Positions 1-5,287 of a DNA stretch of 5,287 bases are shown here, piece by piece. The DNA comes from Clostridiales bacterium UBA4644 (lineage in GTDB: Bacteria > Bacillota > Clostridia > Oscillospirales > Butyricicoccaceae), in NCBI GenBank assembly GCA_002405755.1, contig DHMK01000005.1, forward strand, positions 18,343 through 23,629. Reading direction: 5' to 3'. The notes beneath the pieces were generated by a model that saw only the letters and a list, made by a program, of their open reading frames with translations, ran no database searches and had not been told where the DNA came from. The position numbers were made by a program, and so were the translations under genes. How positions within the stretch are numbered: the stretch's first letter is position 1; each line of letters starts with the position of its first letter.

Positions 1-3000
1 GAGCTGCCAGCGCGCCCGCGCTGCAGACGCAGAGCACAACGGCGGATGTAACCGTTGACGGCGTTGATGAAGCAAGCGGCGACATCAAGCAGAGCGACGG
101 TGTCAACCGAAACGGCACTGTACTTACAACATCCAATACCGATGTGACATTGCCGAGCGGCCAACACTACATCGTGCAAAACGATGTGACCATCGACGGC
201 GATCTGACTGTAGACGGCTCTCAGAACGGCGGTCTGATCCTCTGCGCGGGCGCGACGCTGACGGTCACCGGCGCTCTGATCCACACCGGCGGCAGTGCAT
301 TTTTCATTTACGGCCAGACGGCGAAAGGGAACAGTCAGAGCACCGGAAAGCTGATCATCCAAAATTCTAATAATGACGATGGCGCGGCGATCCGTTCGAC
401 AGCCCGTGATGCACAGCTGTCTATCAGCAGCGGCGAACTGGAGCTTCACGGCGGTGATTCCGGGAAACTGGTGGATAAGGTTCTCCTCTACAGCAGTCAG
501 AAGATGCACATGGGCATCCTTGATGGCGAAACGGTATCCCCCGAGACATGGAGTCAAACCTCGCTGAATGGCAGCTCGCTCGTCCTTGAGTATTGCGACC
601 ATCCTGATGCCAAATATCAGCCCCACGGAAACACGCAGCATATCAAGTCCTGCACGCAGTGCGGCTTTAATACGGGTTATTCACCGACAGCAGCAGATTG
701 CGGAACCGATGGCTATAACAGATATGTGTCGGTCAACAACACGGGGCACCGTCAGGAATGCCCCTGCGGGAATACGTTTGGCGATCTGATCGAGCATACG
801 ATCGAGACTGTGGCACTGGATGGCACATATCATAGTTCCGGATGCCTGCACTGCGATTATATCCAAGGCTCGAGAGAACCGCATATCTATGAAGACGGCG
901 TATGCAAAATGTGCGGCTTTATGCCTGTAGCCAGCACGGACTGGGAGGACTATGCCTCTGTGCAGGAGGCTATGGATGCACTGGTTAAGGATAAAGTGCA
1001 AAATGGGACGATAAAGCTATGCCCTTCGACTACAGACAAGATCGTCTACGAAGAAATCGTTTTTAATTACCCAGGTCAACAGATCACCTTGAACATGAAC
1101 GGCTACGCCCTTGTAAGCGGCACTGGCACTCCCATCACCGTTGAAGCGGGCACGCTGATCATCACCGGCGATGCCGCGATCCAAAACACGGGCACAAACG
1201 AGTTGGCCGCCCCCGCCATCCTCGTTGAGGGCGGCACCCTGATCTTCAATGGCACAGTCACCGCCACGGGCGGCAGCGGCAGCAGCAACGCCGCCCCCGC
1301 CATCAAGGTCACCGGCGGCAAGGTGGTCTTTCACGGCAAGGTCACCGCCACCGGCGGCTTGAAGGGTCAAAGCGGCAACGCCATGACCTGCCAGCCTGCG
1401 ATCTATGCCAAAGGCGGCCAGCTGGAGTTCAACGGCGATCTTGACCTGAACAGCGGCCTGACCCTCACCGGCAGCGCAGAATTGACCAATGGCCTGACTC
1501 AGGGCACATTCAAGGTAGACTATCCCGGTAAAACCGTGACCGGGCCTCGCGTATCGGTCACGGGCAGCAGCGTCTACAAGAATGTGAATAATCTGCTGGC
1601 AGATAACCGAATTTTTGTAAAGCTTGATCCGGACGACACGGACGGCGCGAACGACAAGTATTTAATTGCTTCCTATCAATCTTTGGGCTGGAATGTTACC
1701 ATCATGTCCCATACGCATACATGGCAAGAGAATAACGGGAAATATGAATGCTCCGAATGCGGCAAGACCTGCTACCACGAGGGCGGTTTCAAAACCGGCA
1801 AGTGCGAAGTCTGCGGCAAGGCCTGCCCGCATCCGTCTGACCAACCGAATCCGAATGGTCATGTCTACTGCGGGACCTGCGGAGCGCAGTTGGTCGCACA
1901 TATTCAGACGGATACAACTGAGTGGTCATTCTTCACCAGCCTTGTGGACGCAATGAGCGCGGCAAAGGATGGGCAGACGATCAAGCTGCGGGATGATGTC
2001 AACAATGATGGGCAGTACGCGATCGTTACCGGCGACAATAAGACCGTCACGCTGGAGCTGAACGGGAATAAGATCACCGGCGGCTGGATGCAGGTTGGAA
2101 TAGACAGAAACTGGAATAACTATACCTCCACCACACTGAAGGTCACCGGCAGCGGCAGCATTCTTACAACCGGCAATCTCAGCGTCGGCTATAATGCCAC
2201 GCTCGACCTGAGCGGCTGGGGCGGCGGTGCAAAAGACGAGATCAGCAAGGTATCGCTGGCCAAGAACGGCAATATCTCCCCAAATCCCGAAAGCACGCTC
2301 ATTGTCAGTGAAAACATTGGCCACATCGGAAGCCTTGGCTTTTTCAATTGGCCGTCAGCAGGCGTTAAGTCTAAGCTGAACGGCGGCAGCTACGGTGCAA
2401 TTTCGATCGTTGTGCAGTATAACTCCGAACCGTTCGGCAGCTTGCTGGCCCCGGGCTATGCGTTCCAGTACACAGAATCCGGGAACTTTGAGCAATACAC
2501 GCGAACCGCGACCAATCAGGGCAACACGATCTCCAACGTCAAGGTCGTTCGCTGCGCCGCCCATGTGGACGCAGACAACAACCAGCTCTGCGACTACTGC
2601 AACACCGACCTGACCGGCATGGCCGCCAGCGTCACGACGGCGGGAACGGGCAGCAAGACCTATTTCTTCTCCGACCTGGCAGACGCGTTTAAGGCGGTGG
2701 CTGACAAGAAGGCGGACGGTGCCACCGTCACGCTGCTGAGCAATGTGACGGTCAGCGAAGGGCTTTATGTCTACTACGATCAGGTCCTGGATCTCAACGG
2801 CTTTACCATTGACGGCAGCAAAGCAGCCGGTGGCACGCAAATTCTTATAACCGATGCTGGCATCACGCTCACCGTCTGCGACAGCAGCACTGAGAAAACC
2901 GGCGCAATCACCAACAGCAGCAACGGCTGGTCCGTATATGCCGGAACCGGCACGCTGAATGTCTCCGGCGGCAGCTTTGGCAGCGTTTTCCTCAGCAACA

Positions 3001-5287
3001 CCTCCACCGTCTCCGGCGGCACCTTTGACTATCTTGCCTACAGCGGCTACAGCCGCTCGCCGCTTGGCGATGCGCTGGCGGAGGGCCTTGCCTTTGCGGA
3101 GAAATATAATACGAGCACGCTCGTAAACGCTTACGGCACTGCCAGCGACCCCGTAACCTATTTGTCCAACGTCACCGTGGTTCCCCACCCGACCCACACC
3201 GGCTCCCCCTGCGCCTGCGGCTTCATCTGCGAACACAAGGCAGGAATGAATGAATCCAACGGCAAATGCAAAACCTGCGGCAATCTTCTGGCGGTGGCCA
3301 GCGTCACGGCGGCGGGCGAAGCTCCGAAGGTCTCCTATTATAGAGAAATCGGAGAGGCCTTCAACGCGGTGAAGACCAGCAACGGCGGCACGCTGAAGCT
3401 GCTGCAGAATGTGACGCTTGCCGAGAATGACAACATCAACATCCATCCCGAAAATGCCGACCCCAATTTTGTCTTTACCGTCGACTGGAACGGCCATACC
3501 CTTTCCGGCAATACTTGGGGGAACCTGCTGGTGTTCTCGGGACGCACGAGCGTGACCCTGAAGGACAGCAGCGGCAATAACGCCGGCGGCGTCCGCAATA
3601 ATAACAACTTTTGCGCGGCCGTTTGCGTTTCCCTCGACGGCTACGCGCACACCGTGACCATCGAGGGCGGCGCCTACTCCCCAAAGGTATACAAATCCAA
3701 TTATTGCACCGGCGTTATCAAGATCAGCGGCGGCGTCTTCAAAAACCCGGAGGGCTCCGGTACGACTACCGCCCTTTATGACGAAGGGGGCGGCACGCTG
3801 GCGGGGCTGCTGGCCGACGGCGTTACTCTCGCTCGCGACGCAGACGGCAAAGATCTGCTGGATGTCTACTCGAACAGTCTTACCGGACACGGCACCTTCT
3901 ACGTGGTCTCCCACACCCATGGCAACTTTGACAATGACGACAAGTGCGCCTGCGGCTACACCTGCCCCCACACAGAGGTAGATGATGAGGACAGCAAATG
4001 CCTCGTCTGCGGCAAGCCCATGGTCGCCCGCGTCACAAAGAACGGCACGACCACCCATTATAAAGCGCTTGACGCCGCCGTCTCCAACGCAGAAAACGGC
4101 ACGCTGACGCTGCTGGCACGTAGTGATACGCTAACCATTTCTCATGCGCTCACCCTCGACCTGAACGGCCACCATATTGAACGGCTGAATGTCGGCGCTA
4201 TGATCACCCTCAAGGACAGCGGCCCCGGCATCAAAGGCCAGATCGGCACGCTGACGATCGTCTCCAGTTCCCTCCCCTCCACCGTTCTGGGCGACCTCGT
4301 GACCGGCGGCGACAGCCTGACGAACGGCGGCGGATGGCTCACCGCCGCAGAGCTGCTGGGGCGGACTGCCAACAATGTGTCCGTGGTCAAGACGGAGCTC
4401 GACGGCGTGGCCCTCAACACCCCGCAAAACGCGGTCTACGGAAATACCGGAATTTCTGACGCCCTTCTCAAGCTTACCGTCACCCCCAATATTGAGACTC
4501 TTTCTTACTCCTGGTTTGAGCTGACAAACGGCGCGTGGACGCCGATCACCGGTGCAGGTGGCGACAGCTATCACCCCGCCAATCTGCCTGCGGGCAGCCA
4601 CACGATCCGCGGCGCGGTCAGGGCCAACGAGGGCTGGGTGCTGAGCAATGCGGTCACCGTGCAGGTAAACCCGGCCAACATCGCGGATGCGTCTGTCACG
4701 CTGAATCAAGACACTTTCGTCTACGACGGCACGGAAAAAACACCCTCCGTTACCGATGTAGAGCTGGACGCCAAAAACCTGACCAAAGACACGGACTACG
4801 ATGTTGCTGTTGAAAGCAAAACCGACGCGGGCAGCGGCTATACCCTCACCGTCACCGGCAAGGGCAACTATACGGGCAGCAAGACGGCAAACTGGAGCAT
4901 TACGCCCATGGAGCTTTCCTATCCCTCCGTCGGCTCGCTCTCCAAGCGCTACAACGGCGAAGCAAGCTATGCGCTTTCTAAGAGCGCTGTGACCTTCGTC
5001 ACCAGCAGTGGATCGGTTACGCTCCTCGAAGCGGACTTTGACATCTCCAACGCCCGCTTCACCATGCTGCAGGAGGATGGAACCTATGTGGATTCGCCGA
5101 ATACCGGAAAAGGGAAATCCTTCTCCTTCACGGTGACCCTCAATAGCGGCAACTATGTGTTCAAAGATAAGCCGGAGGACAGATCGGCTGACTTCAATAT
5201 TACCACCAATGACGCTGACAAGTTCACCATCACCAAGGCCATTATCCTAAGTGATCCCCGCCCCGCGGAGCTGACGGTCTACAACGG
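1..5287 (+). CDS. Giant secreted repeat protein, probable cell-surface adhesin-like protein; partial at both ends (first full codon at base 3)
   Basis: One frame starting at base 3 is open across the entire window: 1,761 codons, no stop, no start in view. The translation is rich in Gly, Thr, Asn and Ser. It consists of an N-terminal beta-rich segment, a Cys-rich block, five beta-solenoid repeats separated by Cys/His modules, then Ig-like and YDG/MBG-like domains. There is no catalytic motif I recognise. The first residues, AASAPALQTQ, look like the region just behind a signal peptidase site, which suggests export and a start not far upstream. Proteins of this type in gut Firmicutes are generally surface-attached, with an LPxTG, SLH or similar anchor at the C-terminus; none is visible because the gene runs off the right edge. 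Support for the frame is strong: repeated motifs recur in register throughout, and antisense ORF ends coincide with the few TTA, CTA and TCA codons of this frame. Function (adhesion, glycan or matrix binding) is inference. I do not recognise a named gene. Confidence 0.93.
117..590 (+). other. N-terminal beta-solenoid-like segment (residues 39-196)
   Basis: Short alternating hydrophobic strands and Gly/Asn/Asp turns suggest a parallel beta-helix or a similar stacked-strand fold: TVLTTSNTDVTLPSG, then DVTIDGDLTVDG, then GATLTVTGALIHTGG, then KLIIQNSNNDDGAAI and QLSISSGELELHGG. The 'TLTVTG' and 'LELHGG' strand-turn elements match those in the later repeats, but the Cys/His module and amphipathic lead-in seen before each later repeat are absent here. 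It may act as an N-terminal cap or a distal binding face. One Cys (C81) lies inside the segment. The fold assignment comes from sequence pattern only. Confidence 0.6.
594..917 (+). other. Expanded Cys-rich block A (residues 198-305)
   Basis: Ten cysteines fall within about 108 residues: C198, the pair C217/C220 followed by Gly, C233, the CPCG pair C253/C255, C281/C284 and C301/C304 followed by Gly. Several His lie nearby, including H200, and H294 between the last two pairs. The last part reads C-x2-C-x9-H-x6-C-x2-C-G, which resembles the modules between later solenoids but with different spacing. The pairs look like zinc-ribbon knuckles, though on an exported protein they could also form disulfides. 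The block is roughly twice to six times longer than modules B to E and marks the junction between the N-terminal segment and the first full repeat. Confidence 0.7.
927..1706 (+). repeat. Repeat unit 1: amphipathic lead-in plus beta-solenoid (residues 309-568)
   Basis: The unit opens with VASTDWEDYASVQEAMDAL, a probable helix, followed by the strand GTIKLCPST. The first solenoid turn carries LNMNGYAL (residues 363-370), the equivalent of LDLNG in the other units. Next come several tandem coils built on P-A-I-x-V-x-G-G-x-L-x-F-x-G, annotated separately. The end (about residues 486-568) includes LTLTGSAELTNG and VSVTGSSVYKNVNN, then a less repetitive segment leading to the next Cys module. At about 320 residues from Cys module to Cys module this is the longest unit; the others are about 225-245. 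The extra length is largely accounted for by the tandem coils. Confidence 0.7.
1131..1457 (+). repeat. Four tandem solenoid coils of 27-33 residues inside unit 1
   Basis: Four successive coils start at Pro residues 377, 404, 432 and 465, so the periods are 27, 28 and 33. They read PITVEAGTLIITG, PAILVEGGTLIFNG, PAIKVTGGKVVFHG and PAIYAKGGQLEFNG, each followed by a Thr/Gly/Asn-rich loop. Copies 2 and 3 also share VTATGG after the strand (bases 1257-1274 and 1341-1358), with near-identical DNA, which suggests fairly recent in-frame duplication. The regular period fits rungs of a right-handed parallel beta-helix. Loop length grows toward the third copy, which contains a lone cysteine, C463. Confidence 0.8.
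1710..1883 (+). other. Cys/His module B, doubled (residues 570-627)
   Basis: An HTH pair (H570, H572) precedes two overlapping Cys/His knuckles. The first is C583-x2-C586-x3-C590-x-H592-x8-C601-x2-C604-G. The second reuses that last pair: C601-x2-C604-x3-C608-x-H610-x12-C623-x2-C626-G. The spacing Cx2C-x3-C-x-H is identical in both, so this is a tandem duplication sharing one CxxC. Zinc coordination by Cys and His is the simplest reading, and disulfides are the alternative. The block links solenoid unit 1 to unit 2. Confidence 0.78.
1893..2549 (+). repeat. Repeat unit 2: lead-in plus beta-solenoid (residues 631-849)
   Basis: The unit begins VAHIQTDTTEWSFFTSLVDA, followed by the strand DGQTIKLRDDV. 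The solenoid has LELNGNKITGG (residues 684-694), LKVTGSGSILTTGNLSVG, and LNGGSYGAI (792-800), which is equivalent to the SGGxF turns of later units. It closes with a segment rich in Tyr and Phe (GYAFQYTESGNFEQYTR) and the strand VKVV running straight into Cys module C. The Gly-rich stretch SGWGGGAKDE at about 734-743 interrupts the coil pattern and may be a surface loop. Confidence 0.68.
2553..2606 (+). other. Short Cys/His module C with acidic loop (residues 851-868)
   Basis: This is the minimal form of the module: C851-x2-H854-x8-C863-x2-C866, with Asn rather than Gly after the last Cys. The loop between His and Cys is VDADNNQL, with alternating acidic and Asn residues (D856, D858, N859, N860). 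It resembles the D-x-D-x-(N/D) start of calcium-binding EF-hand or dockerin loops, followed by C-D-x-C. Very similar 'HxDxDxDxxCDxCG' elements occur in other surface proteins of Clostridia. Metal binding is plausible, but which metal cannot be told from the sequence. Confidence 0.68.
2619..3185 (+). repeat. Repeat unit 3: lead-in plus beta-solenoid (residues 873-1061)
   Basis: The lead-in contains the probable helix FFSDLADAFKAVADKK, followed by the strand ATVTLLSNVTV. The first rung is LDLNGFTIDGS (residues 929-939), then ITLTVCDSS and TGAITNSSNGWSVY. Two close turns follow: NVSGGSFGSV (about 986-995) and TVSGGTFDYL (about 1002-1011). This is the canonical order, LDLNG, then TxxDSS, then SGGxF, and the best reference copy for aligning the others. 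The DNA from here to about base 4058 lacks TTA, CTA and TCA codons, so a long spurious antisense ORF exists opposite it. Confidence 0.75.
3186..3281 (+). other. Cys/His module D (residues 1062-1093)
   Basis: A His pair, H1062 and H1065 (HPTH), precedes C1070-x-C1072-x3-C1076-x-H1078-x10-C1089-x2-C1092-G. It differs from module B only in using CxC instead of CxxC for the first pair and in loop length. The loop GMNESNGK is less acidic than the loops of modules C and E. The module separates solenoid units 3 and 4. A bound zinc or a small disulfide knot are both possible. Confidence 0.76.
3294..3911 (+). repeat. Repeat unit 4: lead-in plus beta-solenoid (residues 1098-1303)
   Basis: The unit starts VASVTAAGEAPKVSYYREIG, then the helix EAFNAVK and the strand GTLKLLQNVTLAE, closely matching unit 3. 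The first rung is VDWNGHTLSGN (residues 1160-1170), followed by VTLKDSSGNNAGGV. Later turns are TIEGGAYSPKV (from about 1219) and KISGGVFKNPEG (from about 1240). It has three cysteines inside the solenoid (C1204, C1208, C1235), more than the other units; they may be buried, or pair. It ends with a Leu-rich segment (ALYDEGGGTLAGLLADGV) preceding module E. Confidence 0.75.
3912..4013 (+). other. Cys/His module E (residues 1304-1337)
   Basis: An HTH pair (H1304, H1306) is followed by C1315-x-C1317-x3-C1321-x-H1323-x9-C1333-x2-C1336-G. The same HxH-to-Cys arrangement occurs in module B, and the CxC-x3-C-x-H core is identical to module D. The final loop, TEVDDEDSK, is strongly acidic, like that of module C. 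Upstream, NFDNDDK adds further acidic residues. This is the last Cys/His module seen; the C-terminal domains in view have no such pairs. Confidence 0.76.
4020..4400 (+). repeat. Degenerate repeat unit 5 (residues 1340-1466)
   Basis: It begins like the others with MVARVTKNGTTTHYKALDAA and the strand GTLTLLA, then LTLDLNGHHIERL (residues 1383-1395) and MITLKDSGPGIKGQI. After this the SGGxF turns are missing. In their place is a Ser/Leu-rich stretch with LVTGGDSLTNGGGW and a short helix-like TAAELLGRT, which may form the C-terminal cap of the solenoid. The unit is followed directly by the Ig-like domain, with no Cys/His module. Confidence 0.65.
4401..4667 (+). other. Ig-like domain (about residues 1467-1555)
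   Basis: The pattern LKLTVTP, then SYSWFELTNGAWTPITG, then SYHPANLPAGSHTIRG and NAVTVQV resembles bacterial Ig-like domains. In those domains a Y/W strand (W1504), a G-x-W-x-x-I-x-G turn and an L-x-x-G-x-H/Y strand precede a final V-T-V strand. The usual Ig cysteine pair is absent, as is common in bacterial Ig-like folds. It marks the switch from solenoid to stalk-type domains. The left boundary is approximate. Confidence 0.55.
4668..4907 (+). other. YDG/MBG-like stalk domain 1 (residues 1556-1635)
   Basis: The domain reads NPANIADASVTL, then FVYDGTEKTPSV with YDG at 1574-1576, then LTKDTDYDVAV and VTGKGNYTGSK, ending WSITP. This 'YDG...P.V...L..DTDY.V...GKGNYTG...I' pattern is a very common repeat of about 80 residues in surface proteins of Firmicutes. 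It forms an Ig-like beta-sandwich, usually in tandem arrays that extend the protein from the wall. It is complete here and lacks cysteine. Confidence 0.75.
4908..5240 (+). other. YDG-like stalk domain 2 (residues 1636-1746)
   Basis: The domain opens with SKRYNGEASYAL, where RYNG corresponds to the usual KVYDG. It continues with LLEADFDISNARFTM, GTYVDSPNTGKGKSFSFTV and TLNSGNYVFKD, and ends KFTITKA. The order of elements (YDG-like start, D-x-D/F strand, G-K-x-F/V strand, NY, closing I-T-K-A) fits the longer YDG-domain variant better than the 80-residue form just before it. It would continue the stalk. Confidence 0.6.
5241..5287 (+). other. Start of a third YDG-like domain, cut by the window edge
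   Basis: After the closing ITKA of the previous domain the frame reads IILSDPRPAELTVYNG, the usual first strand plus a Y-N/D-G motif of another stalk repeat. Only about 15 codons are visible. It shows that the stalk continues to the right and that the gene is appreciably longer than the window. Confidence 0.5.

Noticed and set aside
373..789. Two short plus-strand ORFs (373-567 and 568-789)
   Set aside because: They lie out of frame with the large gene, which has continuous motifs such as CTQCG and CPCG through the same bases. Their translations have low-information, Arg/Ser-rich composition typical of shadow frames.
1257..1358. Possible CRISPR-like or non-coding direct repeat
   Set aside because: The similar DNA around VTATGG is only about 20 bases, occurs twice in frame and is explained by protein-level coil duplication; there is no array of spacers.
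681..2324. Minus-strand ORFs ending at 681, 1017, 1662 and 1926
   Set aside because: Each ends exactly at a sense TCA, CTA, TTA or TCA codon of the large gene and lies in the same register, so they are codon-bias shadows.
594..4013. Intracellular zinc-finger, DNA-binding or RNA polymerase-type zinc-ribbon protein
   Set aside because: The CxxC pairs are embedded in a protein made of beta-solenoid and Ig-like repeats with a post-signal-peptide-like N-terminus, so a cytoplasmic nucleic-acid role is unlikely.
2355..4058. 567-residue ORF on the minus strand
   Set aside because: It is in exact codon register with the sense gene. It ends where the sense frame has a TCA codon (base 2355), and its length only reflects the absence of TTA, CTA and TCA sense codons in this stretch. 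Its translation is Ala/Val/Gly-rich with no domain pattern, whereas the sense frame shows repeated motifs throughout.
927..4400. Pectate lyase or other polysaccharide-degrading enzyme
   Set aside because: The rungs resemble parallel beta-helix enzymes, but I see no conserved catalytic Asp/Arg/Lys cluster and the repeats are short and numerous, which fits a structural or binding role better.
4131..4709. 192-residue ORF on the minus strand
   Set aside because: Also in register with the sense codons and ending at a sense CTA codon (4131). It uses a TTG start and shows no recognisable domain.
4535..4992. Plus-strand ORFs of 92 and 63 residues
   Set aside because: They overlap the Ig-like and YDG domain coding in the main frame; the products are Arg/Ala/Gln-rich with no motif.

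Overview
The whole window is the inside of one very large gene on the + strand. Reading codons from base 3 (residue n starts at base 3n) gives 1,761 consecutive codons without a stop. The gene enters from the left edge and leaves at the right edge, so start codon, promoter, ribosome binding site, stop and terminator are all outside. I found no second gene, RNA gene, mobile element or CRISPR array. The other ORFs on either strand are shadows of this frame.

The product looks like a giant secreted, surface-attached repeat protein of a low-to-mid GC Gram-positive, probably a gut Clostridia/Oscillospiraceae-type bacterium. This is inferred from moderately GC-rich codon use (GGC, ACC, CTG and AAC dominate), Asn/Gly/Thr/Ser-rich composition, beta-solenoid repeats with 'LDLNG' and 'SGGxF' turns, CxxCG mini-modules and YDG/MBG-like stalk domains. 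The first visible residues (AASAPALQTQ) resemble a sequence just after a signal peptide, so the true start may lie only some tens of codons upstream.

Layout, in residues of the open frame: 39-196 N-terminal beta-rich segment; 198-305 expanded Cys-rich block A; then five repeats of about 225-320 residues. Each begins with a short amphipathic segment ending in a 'G-T-(V/I/L)-x-L-L' strand, continues into a pectate-lyase-like parallel beta-helix, and, for the first four, ends in a compact Cys/His module (B 570-627, C 851-868, D 1062-1093, E 1304-1337). The fifth repeat is degenerate and leads into an Ig-like domain (about 1467-1555), a YDG/MBG-type domain (1556-1635), a second one (1636-1746) and the start of a third.

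A reasonable model is a long rod: solenoid segments jointed by metal- or disulfide-stabilised Cys/His knots form the distal part, and the Ig-like/YDG repeats form a stalk toward a C-terminal wall anchor that is not visible. The target is unknown; adhesion or glycan binding is only an inference. The most interesting element is the regular alternation of Cys/His modules and solenoids on a protein expected to lie outside the cell.
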